Shown here: piece after piece, positions 28,505-37,489 of the stretch | Layout of the letters: every line of letters begins with the position of its first letter | Numbering within the stretch: position 1 is the first letter of the stretch | Source: SAR202 cluster bacterium | GTDB taxonomy: Bacteria > Chloroflexota > Dehalococcoidia > Lucifugimonadales > UBA2962 | Assembly (NCBI GenBank): GCA_009392275.1 | Contig: VFGV01000011.1 | Coordinates: forward strand, 1 to 64,000 | Direction: 5' to 3' | DNA: 64,000 nt | Notes under the pieces: model-generated | What the model saw: only the letters and a program-made list of their open reading frames with translations | What the model was told of the DNA's origin: nothing | Database searches by the model: none | Program-made: the position numbers and the translations under genes

Positions 28505-29277
28505 ACGACCGACTCGCTGGAAAAGTGGTGTTAATCACCGGTGGCGCAAACGGCCTGGATGGACAGTTGATGGGTTTCGGGGGAGCATTCGCTCGCACTG
28601 CTGCGAGAGAAGGAGCCTCGGTCGTTATAACCGATGTCGATGAAAAAAATGGCCAACTGACAGCGTCACAGATTGAAGACAGTGGATCGAAAGCCCTGTT
28701 TGCTCGTCTAGACGTTACCAAATCTGCTGAATGGCAGGCGGCAATCTTCGCAGCACAGGATGCCTATGGGCGTTTGGATGTGCTGGTAAACAACGCTGGG
28801 ATTCTATCCGCGTTCGATGTGGAGCATACTTCGGAAGAGGATTGGGAGCGAGTGCTAGCAGTGCACGCGATGGGAGCTTTTTTGGGTACGAAGTACGTTG
28901 CGCCGGTCATGCGGCAAAGTGGTGGCGGGTCAATAGTGAACATCTCCTCGATTGCTGCGATGGTGGGCAACCCCAGCAGCACGGCGTACGCGACGGCAAA
29001 AGGCGCGATTCGCTCGTTTACCAAGTCGGCTGCTATACAGCTTGCCGGGGATGGCATACGAGTGAACTCTCTCCACCCCGGGTTCGCCGACACTCCGTTC
29101 ACAGTCGATTCGCTCGGAGATCCGGCTGTTCTGAAACGCAGGCTAAGTGGAATACCAATGGGCCGCCTAGCTACGGCACAAGAGGTGGCCAATGCCATCC
29201 TCTTTTTGGCTTCGGACGAGTCGTCTTACGTCACCGGTGCAGAGCTGGTCGTAGATGGGGGGTGTTTAGCTCAGTGA
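28501..29277 (+). CDS. SDR family oxidoreductase with insertion in the glycine motif
   Basis: LITGGANGLDGQLMGFGGAFA, NNAGILSAFD, YATAKGAIRSFTKS; ATGA overlap with the upstream gene. Confidence 0.9.
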   Translation: MNDRLAGKVVLITGGANGLDGQLMGFGGAFARTAAREGASVVITDVDEKNGQLTASQIEDSGSKALFARLDVTKSAEWQAAIFAAQDAYGRLDVLVNNAGILSAFDVEHTSEEDWERVLAVHAMGAFLGTKYVAPVMRQSGGGSIVNISSIAAMVGNPSSTAYATAKGAIRSFTKSAAIQLAGDGIRVNSLHPGFADTPFTVDSLGDPAVLKRRLSGIPMGRLATAQEVANAILFLASDESSYVTGAELVVDGGCLAQ

Positions 29278-29282
29278 TTCAG

Positions 29283-30311
29283 ATGCCGCCAATGAGCCGC
29301 CAACAACTTCGCTCACGTCTAGACACACTTCCCAGGGTGAGGATCGCAACGATACCTACACCTCTACAAGAGGCTGAAAATCTGTCGCGAGAACTGGGGG
29401 TGCGAATCCTTATCAAACGAGATGATCTGACCGGTCTCGTATTAGGAGGCAATAAGGTCAGGCACATGGACTTCTGCATGGCGGATGCACTTGAAAAAGG
29501 GGCCGATGTTTCCATACATGTTTACGGTTTGACCAATAACTCCCGCATTATTGGGGCTGCATCTAAGAAAGTTGGCATGGACTACATTTGTATCGCGACT
29601 GGCAGCTACGGATCTATTGACCTTAAAGGCAGACCGTTCCAGGGTAATTTGCTGATTCAAGATCTTTTAGGGGCGGACATTCGTTTGCTTGATACCACTG
29701 ACAAGGACGAGATTTCAGGCTATGTAGAGGGCATCGAGAATCAGCTAAGAAACGAAGGTTTAACACCTTACAACCATGTCAAAGAGCACATGTCCCGTTC
29801 TTCGGCCGTGATTTCTTATATTGACGCCACTCTTGAGATAGCTAGCCAATTGGATGCGATAAACGTCGATCAGGTGAAGATCTATATCGCCAGTGGCGGA
29901 GGCCTGGGTGGCCTGCAAATTGGCGCGGCAGCATTAGGATTGCCTTGGGAGATACTTGGCGTGCTTATTGGCACTCCGGAAGAATCGTTTGCCGATGTAG
30001 TGGGTTGGTCAAACAACGCTTTGAAACACATGGGATTTGACCAACGCATGGCTTGGGAAGATGTGGTGCAGACAGCCGATTTCATCGGCCCTGGATATGG
30101 CCGTATAAGCCCTGCCTGTACAGAAGCGATACAAATGGCGGCCGAATTAGAGGGGTTACTTCTCGACCCCGTCCATACGGGTAAGGTAATGGCCGGCATT
30201 ATTGATCACGCTCGGTCCGGCGTCATTCGTCAGGGTCAGACAGTATTGTTTATCCATACAGGCGGGCTGCCTGACCTGTTCTACTTCGCCGAGGAGCTAC
30301 AAAGGTCCTAG
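29283..30311 (+). CDS. PLP-dependent D-cysteine desulfhydrase / ACC deaminase-like
   Basis: LIKRDDLTGLVLGGNKVR, IASGGGLGGLQIG, LLLDPVHTGKVMAG; the ORF-track extension to 28731 overlaps the SDR and is rejected. GTG 29274 is an alternative start. Confidence 0.88.
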   Translation: MPPMSRQQLRSRLDTLPRVRIATIPTPLQEAENLSRELGVRILIKRDDLTGLVLGGNKVRHMDFCMADALEKGADVSIHVYGLTNNSRIIGAASKKVGMDYICIATGSYGSIDLKGRPFQGNLLIQDLLGADIRLLDTTDKDEISGYVEGIENQLRNEGLTPYNHVKEHMSRSSAVISYIDATLEIASQLDAINVDQVKIYIASGGGLGGLQIGAAALGLPWEILGVLIGTPEESFADVVGWSNNALKHMGFDQRMAWEDVVQTADFIGPGYGRISPACTEAIQMAAELEGLLLDPVHTGKVMAGIIDHARSGVIRQGQTVLFIHTGGLPDLFYFAEELQRS

Positions 30312-30369
30312 ATCGGTTTCGGTTGCGTGGGCGTTGAGAGCTTACATACTGCCTGATTGGTCAATAACT

Positions 30370-31554
30370 CTAATCGATCATCTCGGATGAGGCGAGAATT
30401 CCGTCAGCTCCTATGCCGCCGAAAGTGACGATCCGACCATTTGACAGGAGCAAAGTGAAGTGGCGATAACGACCGATATTAAGGGAGCTGCTGGTGCTCC
30501 ACGTGCCGGCAACTGGATCGTAGATTTCGCTCTCTGCAATATTACCTAGTCCTCCGGTTACAAACACTCTTCCGTCTTGCAGAAGGGTGGCTTGATGCTC
30601 AGCTCTTGCAATCTCTGTCTCACCTGCGCTGGACCACGCATCGGCAACTGGATCATATAGTTCTGCGGTCATCTTCTTACCCCTGCCTCCTATGACCAGA
30701 ACCCGGCCGTCCTCCAATAACGTAGCTGTGTGGAAGGACCTAGAAACCGTCATTGGTGCCGCCTCAACCCAAGTGTCGGCGCTGGCGTCATAAATTTCCA
30801 CAGTCTTGGAATAAGGACCGTCTTCCTTGCCGCCACCAGTCACTAGAACCCTGCCGTCTGACAGCAAAGTAACGGTGTGATTGATCCGTTTTTCAGACAT
30901 TGGTGCCGCCTCAATCCAGGTGTCACTGCCGGCGTCATAAATCTCGCTTTTCTCAAGAGTACCGATCATTTTGCCGTCCATTTTGCCTCCGACTACCATT
31001 ACCCTGCCATCCGGCAGCCTGACAGCTCCCATACCATCACGGGTTCGAGCCATGGGCGAAACGGTCGTCCATGTACCTTGCGTTGGATCCCATATCTCTG
31101 CAGTGTCAGTCGTAAATTTAGTTGGCAACAGTCCGCCCGCCACCAACACGCGACCATCCTCTAACTCCACCATGGCAGGAGAGCGGCGACCCTCCGCCAT
31201 CGAACCAGTTGAGGCCCACTCGAGGGTCTCGGGGTCGAGGAGCTCTGCTGTCTCGTGCATGGTGGCAATCAAAGTGCCAATACCCAAGCCACGTCCCCCC
31301 ACAGCTAGCACCCTACCGTCGCTGAGCAAGAGGGCAGCATACCGCTCCCTCTTCGCCATCATGTCTGAAGAGGTGACGAATTCGCCTAGATCCATAGACA
31401 CATCAACAGCATCCTCAATGGGAGCCTCATCCTGAGCGGAAACGGAAGAATCTCCTCTTGGTTGCGCAGCATCAGAATCGGAGCTTGCGCTTTCAGAAGA
31501 GCAAGCTATCGCAAGTATTGTGATTAATAATCCTATTAGTATTGTCTTAAACAT
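30370..31554 (-). CDS. Kelch-repeat lipoprotein (1 of 3)
   Basis: Lipobox LAIACSS; repeated LxDGRVLVxGG blades. Confidence 0.88.
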   Translation of the reverse strand: MFKTILIGLLITILAIACSSESASSDSDAAQPRGDSSVSAQDEAPIEDAVDVSMDLGEFVTSSDMMAKRERYAALLLSDGRVLAVGGRGLGIGTLIATMHETAELLDPETLEWASTGSMAEGRRSPAMVELEDGRVLVAGGLLPTKFTTDTAEIWDPTQGTWTTVSPMARTRDGMGAVRLPDGRVMVVGGKMDGKMIGTLEKSEIYDAGSDTWIEAAPMSEKRINHTVTLLSDGRVLVTGGGKEDGPYSKTVEIYDASADTWVEAAPMTVSRSFHTATLLEDGRVLVIGGRGKKMTAELYDPVADAWSSAGETEIARAEHQATLLQDGRVFVTGGLGNIAESEIYDPVAGTWSTSSSLNIGRYRHFTLLLSNGRIVTFGGIGADGILASSEMID

Positions 31555-31863
31555 ATGAATACTCTCTTTAATAATTACTAAATTCGTGAACTATTTACTG
31601 TTTTGTATTGGATTTCGCCTTATGTTACCATGCGCGCGTAATTGAAGTTGTTTTACGTAATGTTTGGTTAAAACTCAGTATTCTAAATAAGAAATGGCTG
31701 ACCCGATTTACCAGAGAGTTCACATTCTGGCTTCGGCGACAGCCACATAACTAATTCTACACCACATTTGCACCACTTTTTGACAGGGTAATCAAGCTTA
31801 TCTCCGATTGAAACTCAAGATTATGAGGTACTTGGCTGATTACGCTTCACGATGTTATAGTCT

Positions 31864-33012
31864 TTGAAGACTAATATTAGGAAATATGTTATGAATGCCA
31901 AGCAAATTAGAGACTTATACCCTATAACCAAAGACAGAGCGTACCTTTTTAGTGGCGGCCTGGCTCCAGTGTCCGTTCGTCATGAAAAAGCTATGAAAAA
32001 ACATATGGATTGGCTTTCAGAAGACCCAGATGACATGTACGTTAATGGCTTAGACGCTGACGCCTCGGATTGCCGTCGTATGTTCGCACAACTAACAGGG
32101 TGCGATGAAGGTGAAGTAGCTATTGTTGAAAGCACGTCTGCTGGATGTAATATAGCTTTTGATTTAATCGACCCTGTTGCTGGAGGCAATGTTGTTTTTG
32201 ATGACTTCTCCTATCCTTCTAGTGTTTTCCCATGGCATTTACCTCCACATGAGTCTTTAACTAAAAGATTTGTACATGCCAGAGAGGATGGAATTATCCA
32301 TTTGGAGGATTTTGAACAAAGCATCGATGAAAACACTGTGGCTGTCTGTATATCACACGTTACACCTATCGAAGGATTTAAGCAGGACATCAAGAAGGTT
32401 GCAGAAATAGCTCATGCAAAAGGAGCTTTAGTAATTGTAGATGGTGCCCAGTCCGCTGGGGCAATGGAGATAGACCTTCATGATACTGGGGTGGATTTTT
32501 TCGCCACCACTGCTATGAAATGGTTGCTTGGGGCGGCTGGAGTAGCGTTTTTGTATGTTGCTAAACGCCACCATAGTAAAAAACCTACGAGAGCCGGATA
32601 TGCAAGCACACACAGCTTCGATATACACGACTTCAGGCTGAAAGATAATGCGCAAAGATTTGAATTAGGCATGCCGAATTTGCTTGGATTAGCTTTCACT
32701 AAACCAGGCTTAGAAATCCTTTTAGAAACTGATATGAGTGTAGTTGAGCAACACAACTTAGAATTGAGCGGGTATGCAATTGCCGGCATGAAAGAATTAG
32801 GTATCGATGTGACTACCCATGATGATCCAAATTATAGATTAGGAGTGATTTCAGCTCGGCATGAAGCAGCATCAGGACTTTGGAAGCATTTACATAATAA
32901 TAAGGTTGATACCTACTATCACGGCGAAATATTTAGAGTAGATCCACATATTTTCAACGACCGAGATGATATAGATATGCTCTTAAAAGGGATAGATAGT
33001 TTCGTTCAGTAA
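31864..33012 (+). CDS. Class V aminotransferase-family PLP enzyme
   Basis: VIVDGAQSAGAMEIDLHDTGVDFFATTAMKWLLGAAGVAFLYV. Confidence 0.88.
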   Translation: MKTNIRKYVMNAKQIRDLYPITKDRAYLFSGGLAPVSVRHEKAMKKHMDWLSEDPDDMYVNGLDADASDCRRMFAQLTGCDEGEVAIVESTSAGCNIAFDLIDPVAGGNVVFDDFSYPSSVFPWHLPPHESLTKRFVHAREDGIIHLEDFEQSIDENTVAVCISHVTPIEGFKQDIKKVAEIAHAKGALVIVDGAQSAGAMEIDLHDTGVDFFATTAMKWLLGAAGVAFLYVAKRHHSKKPTRAGYASTHSFDIHDFRLKDNAQRFELGMPNLLGLAFTKPGLEILLETDMSVVEQHNLELSGYAIAGMKELGIDVTTHDDPNYRLGVISARHEAASGLWKHLHNNKVDTYYHGEIFRVDPHIFNDRDDIDMLLKGIDSFVQ

Positions 33013-33028
33013 TACTAATAATACGAAT

Positions 33029-34660
33029 ATGCTTCGGTTCTCTCACCAAATTATCGGTATTTCTAAATTTTTCAAACAAAAACCATTTTTGCTGGTTCTT
33101 TTGCCTGCAATCGTACTGCATTTAATTTTATCGTGCCTGTCGGTTGAATATTTAATTTCTGAGTTATTCTTAGTGGACGATGCTTTTTACTCAATGAAGA
33201 TAGCCCGGAATATTGCAGCAGGCCTTGGCACTACTTTTGATGGAATTCATCCCACTAACGGATTTCAGCCATTATGGGTATGGTTGCTTGTACCAGTCTA
33301 TTGGTTTGAGCCAGACAATTTATATGGACCTGTAAAAGCTAGTGTCGTAATTTTGTCTATATTTAACTTAGCAGCCGGATATGTTTTATACAGGCTTGTA
33401 TTGTCAATTACTAAGTTGCATGCTGCTGCCTTAGTTTCAGCCGCTGTGTGGCTCATAAATCCATACTTCGTTAAAAGGGTAATCAATGGTCTAGAATCAC
33501 CGATTGCAATTTTATTTCTTCTGGCTGTGTTGTTTATGTGGGTAGTGTCATTGGATTATGGCAAGACAAGGCAAGGCAAGCTGAAATGGGCTATTTTTGG
33601 AGTGCTAATAGGCCTATCAATGCTTTCTCGAGTAGACTCGATATTCTTAGTTGGGACGTGTTTTATTGTTGGTTTGATACTACAGAGAATACCAATGGAA
33701 TATTTACGTGGCTGGTTGATTGCAGGGGTGGTTGCCGGGATTGTACTTATTCCTTGGCTTGTGTTTAGTTTTGATGGTTTTGGCACGCCAATTCCGACAA
33801 GCGGTGGTGCAGTAAGACATTGGATAAGTTTTAGGTCCGGAGGAGACGGATCTGAGATTTTATTTTTTAGTGAGGAAGTCATAAGCCGATCCATCTTATC
33901 AGTGACAATGCTCGCATCAATCTGGGCCCAAACAGGGCTTTCTCTATCATTAGGAGCAATTTCAATTCTAGTAATATTGGTATTATTAATTGTTATCGTT
34001 GCCTTTGTGAGGCCTTTTAGGTCAGCAGTTTTAGCTTTGTATCAAGATAATCCAGGACTGCACTTGATATCATTTATCTTTTCATTGATTATCTTTTTGT
34101 TTTACACATTCTATTTGCCGGCACATTGGTATTTTGAAAGATACTTTTTGGCAATCTATATTATTTATGCTCTCTATATTGGCCTCTCTTACAGATTTTT
34201 TTGGCTCCAATTGGCTCAATCGTTAGGCAAGAAGTTTAATCGCCGCATAATGTTATTAACCACAATTCCATTACTGTTATTTGCTGTTTATATACCTGCG
34301 TGGTTGCCTGGTCATCAAGAAGATGGTTTTTATAGAGCCGGTATTTGGATAAACGAGAATTTACCTCAGGACGCTATAGTTGGATCTTACTTAGCCGGCA
34401 CTGTGGGGTATTTTTCTGAGAGAAAGCTAGTTGATTTAGATGGCAAAGTAAATCGTAATGCAGCAGAAGCCTTAATAGAAGCAAATATTGGTAATTACAT
34501 TCGGGAAAACGGAATCAACTTTGTAAGTGACTGGCCATCATATATTAAGGCTCTCGAATCAAGAGGAGGCTTGAATATAGACCAGGATCTTGAGAGTCCA
34601 GTTTATAAAGATTCAAGCCATCATGATTATTCTATTTATCAATTAAAAACAAATGATTAG
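33029..34660 (+). CDS. Multi-pass membrane glycosyltransferase (GT39/ArnT-like)
   Basis: LVDDAFYSMKIARNIAAGLGTTFDGIHPTNGFQPLWVWLL and many TM helices. Confidence 0.75.
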   Translation: MLRFSHQIIGISKFFKQKPFLLVLLPAIVLHLILSCLSVEYLISELFLVDDAFYSMKIARNIAAGLGTTFDGIHPTNGFQPLWVWLLVPVYWFEPDNLYGPVKASVVILSIFNLAAGYVLYRLVLSITKLHAAALVSAAVWLINPYFVKRVINGLESPIAILFLLAVLFMWVVSLDYGKTRQGKLKWAIFGVLIGLSMLSRVDSIFLVGTCFIVGLILQRIPMEYLRGWLIAGVVAGIVLIPWLVFSFDGFGTPIPTSGGAVRHWISFRSGGDGSEILFFSEEVISRSILSVTMLASIWAQTGLSLSLGAISILVILVLLIVIVAFVRPFRSAVLALYQDNPGLHLISFIFSLIIFLFYTFYLPAHWYFERYFLAIYIIYALYIGLSYRFFWLQLAQSLGKKFNRRIMLLTTIPLLLFAVYIPAWLPGHQEDGFYRAGIWINENLPQDAIVGSYLAGTVGYFSERKLVDLDGKVNRNAAEALIEANIGNYIRENGINFVSDWPSYIKALESRGGLNIDQDLESPVYKDSSHHDYSIYQLKTND

Positions 34661-34716
34661 CAAGTTGAATTGACCGTATTTCGTAATACCAAACTGCAAA
34701 TATAATGCCAAAACAC

Positions 34717-34731
34717 TAAAATATATATATG
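34717..34731 (+). promoter_or_regulatory. Candidate leaderless promoter (-10 TAAAAT, N6, ATG)
   Basis: TAAAAT (34717-34722), 6 nt, ATG (34729-34731); no SD seen. Confidence 0.4.
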
Positions 34732-35649
34732 ACGCAAGTTATGACAGTTACAGGCCCTGTTGAAGCTAGCAATCTGGGGTTTACCTTGATGCACGAGCAT
34801 CTTCTTCTTGATTTATTAAAAGACAGCTGGTCTGTAAATAATCTTTTATATGAGCCGGAACTAGCTTATCTAGAGGTCATGAGATACAAAAATGCTGGGG
34901 GAGTGACCTTAGTTGATCAGACTAATCGTGGTTTGGGTCAAGATCCCGTGGCAGTAAAAAAGTTAGCTGAAAGAACTGGCCTTAATGTCATACTTGGCTG
35001 TGGATGGTATCGCGAACCTTACTATGAACAACATTTAAATTATTGGTATGTAGACCAGATAGCGGAGCAGATGATTTCTGATATTACTGAAGGGATCGAT
35101 GATTCGGGTGTCAAAGCAGGAATAATTGGGGAATTAGGAGCTCATGAAAAATGGGTGTCTCCAGTAGAAGAAAGAGTTTTGCGGGCTGGTGCTAGAGCTC
35201 ATCACATGACTGGCCTGACAATTGCAACTCACGGAACTAATAGTCCGGTAGCTTTAGATCAACTTGATATTTTGAAGGAAGAAAAAGTTGACTTAAATCG
35301 CGTTGTAGTCGGTCATTGCGGCAGCTGGCCATATCCTGAATTCCATGACGAGATAATAAAAAGGGGTGCTTGGCTTTCTTTCGATAATTTGTCTGACACT
35401 AACCCTTATGAGCTTAAGAAATGTTTGACTTTAATTAAGCATGCAATAAAAGAAGGAAATCTAGATCGAATTTTGCTTTCTCATGATGTCTGTTATCGCA
35501 CTCACTATGTGTCTTATGGTGGTTGTGGATATGATTTCATTTCAACTCGGTTATTTGAGCATTTAGCTGCTATTGGATTCACTGATGAAATGTTCCACCA
35601 GGTTATGGTCGATAACCCAATGAAAGCCCTTACAGGTGAACTATTTTGA
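34729..35649 (+). CDS. Phosphotriesterase-family protein, intact metal site
   Basis: TLMHEHLLLD, GIIGELGAHE, IATHGT, VVVGHCG, LLSHDVC. Confidence 0.9.
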   Translation: MTQVMTVTGPVEASNLGFTLMHEHLLLDLLKDSWSVNNLLYEPELAYLEVMRYKNAGGVTLVDQTNRGLGQDPVAVKKLAERTGLNVILGCGWYREPYYEQHLNYWYVDQIAEQMISDITEGIDDSGVKAGIIGELGAHEKWVSPVEERVLRAGARAHHMTGLTIATHGTNSPVALDQLDILKEEKVDLNRVVVGHCGSWPYPEFHDEIIKRGAWLSFDNLSDTNPYELKKCLTLIKHAIKEGNLDRILLSHDVCYRTHYVSYGGCGYDFISTRLFEHLAAIGFTDEMFHQVMVDNPMKALTGELF

Positions 35650-36560
35650 GCACCATTAATACGGTCACAGGTCCTATTCCTGCTAAAGATCTCGGTCTCA
35701 CACTTCCACATGAACATGTGTTTATAAATCACAAGAGAGACAATTGGATGGGTTCAAACGTTTTGGATGATCCTGTTCTGGCTGAGCAAGAATTAATTAA
35801 ATTTAAGGATTTGGGCGGTAAGACTATAGTAGATCAAACATCTCGCGGCGTTAATAGAAATTTAAATTTATTGAAAAAGCTGTCAGAAAAAACGGGAATA
35901 AACATCATAACTGGTACAGGTTGGTTCAAAGAAGCTTACTACGATTTGGATTTTGTAAAAACTAAGGTGGATCAATTAACTTCAATAATGGTTTCAGATT
36001 TAACTAAAGGAATTGATGATTCTGGAATTAAAGCAGGCATTATCGGAGAAATAAACGTTAATGCTAGGTGGGTGACACCTTCAGAGGAAAGGATGCATCG
36101 AGCAGCAGCTAGGACTCAAAGAAAAACTGGCATAACTTTGGCCATTGCTGGTACCCATTTATCTACTGCCAATGATCAGCTCGATATATTAGAAGATGAA
36201 GGAGCCGACCTCAGAAAGGTTATAGTTAATCATATTAACGGCAGCTTTGATAATGAGTTTTGCGCTAGCGTAATTTCGAGAGGAACTTTTATCTGTTTAA
36301 ATACTTTTCCTGTTAATTCTAAAGATTTAATGAGAAGACATGTATCAATGTGTATGGACCTGATCAATCAAGGCTTAATTAATCAAATCTTAATCTCTAA
36401 TGGAGTTTCAATAAAAAATCATTTAACTGCTTACGGAGGCGGGGGATATGCATTTGTTATTTCTGAACTACGTGAACAGTTAATAGCTAGAGGAATGACT
36501 CATGATGATTGGAATGAAATTATGCTCCTAAACCCATCAAGGTGTTTTAGCGTTGAATAG
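35646..36560 (+). CDS. Phosphotriesterase-family paralog with degraded metal site
   Basis: HEHVFIN and GIIGE retained; ATHG becomes AIAG and SHDV becomes SNGV. TTG start overlaps the upstream TGA. Confidence 0.85.
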   Translation: MSTINTVTGPIPAKDLGLTLPHEHVFINHKRDNWMGSNVLDDPVLAEQELIKFKDLGGKTIVDQTSRGVNRNLNLLKKLSEKTGINIITGTGWFKEAYYDLDFVKTKVDQLTSIMVSDLTKGIDDSGIKAGIIGEINVNARWVTPSEERMHRAAARTQRKTGITLAIAGTHLSTANDQLDILEDEGADLRKVIVNHINGSFDNEFCASVISRGTFICLNTFPVNSKDLMRRHVSMCMDLINQGLINQILISNGVSIKNHLTAYGGGGYAFVISELREQLIARGMTHDDWNEIMLLNPSRCFSVE

Positions 36561-37488
36561 GAATTTACAACAAACATCCGTGATGACGGTAACTGGATCT
36601 ATTTCTCCTGAAGAGATTGGATTTGCTTTGATTCACGAACATGTTTTCCTTTCTATTCTTGCTGACTATCTTGATACGAATAGAGTTCTTGATGACCCTG
36701 AATCTGCTTATATTGAATTAATGCATTATCAAAAATCAGGCGGAGTTACCTTGGTAGATCAAACAAATCGTGGATTAGAGCAGGATCCAATTGCGGTACG
36801 CGAAATTGCAAAAAGGACGGGTCTAAATATTGTGTTAGGTTGTGGATGGTACAGAGAGCCGTTCTATGATCCGAGCCTATATCGCACTAAAACTAACGAC
36901 ATTGCTGACCAAATGATTAGAGACCTCAATGAAGGAATAGATAAGACTGGCGTTAGAGCCGGGATTATCGGGGAGTTAGGAGCACATGAAACTTGGGTTT
37001 CTCCTGTGGAGGAACGTGTATTAAGGGCTGGTGCTAGAGCACATCTGGAGACAGGAGTAACAATAGCTACACATGGTTTGTTTGCCCCTGTGGGGCTCAA
37101 GCAGATAGATATTTTACTTGAGGAAGGAGTTAATCCTGATAGGGTCATTGTAGGACATGCTCATGATTATCCATATCATGACTATCATATTGAAATTGCA
37201 AAAAGAGGAGCATTCGTATCATTCGATGGCATGCAAGACGAGAATCAATTTCTCCTCCAAAGAGACCTTATGAATATTAAAAAAATTATTCAGGCTGGAT
37301 TTATAGATAAATTATTGCTTTCACATGACGTATGCACAAATTCTCATTACGCAATGAATGGTGGTTTTGGATATAATTTTATTATAAGCAGGCTTTATCC
37401 GTACTTACAAGAAATTGGGTTAAGTAAAGAGCAGTTTCATAAAATAATGGTAGAGAATCCCCGTAATGCACTTACTGGAGGAAATTAA
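36553..37488 (+). CDS. Phosphotriesterase-family protein, intact metal site
   Basis: ALIHEHVFLS, GIIGELGAHE, IATHGL, VIVGHAHD, LLSHDVC; ATG 36583 is an alternative start. Confidence 0.9.
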   Translation: MNRNLQQTSVMTVTGSISPEEIGFALIHEHVFLSILADYLDTNRVLDDPESAYIELMHYQKSGGVTLVDQTNRGLEQDPIAVREIAKRTGLNIVLGCGWYREPFYDPSLYRTKTNDIADQMIRDLNEGIDKTGVRAGIIGELGAHETWVSPVEERVLRAGARAHLETGVTIATHGLFAPVGLKQIDILLEEGVNPDRVIVGHAHDYPYHDYHIEIAKRGAFVSFDGMQDENQFLLQRDLMNIKKIIQAGFIDKLLLSHDVCTNSHYAMNGGFGYNFIISRLYPYLQEIGLSKEQFHKIMVENPRNALTGGN

Positions 37489-37489
37489 T

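Noticed and set aside
28731-29282. N-terminal extension of the PLP enzyme ORF (526 aa in the track)
   Set aside because: It overlaps the second SDR in another frame and reads as low-quality Arg/Cys/Trp-rich sequence; the family N-terminus fits MPPMSRQQLRSRL at about 29283.
35646-36560. PTE2 as a pseudogene
   Set aside because: The frame is intact and full length with co-translational overlaps on both sides; better described as a candidate pseudoenzyme.
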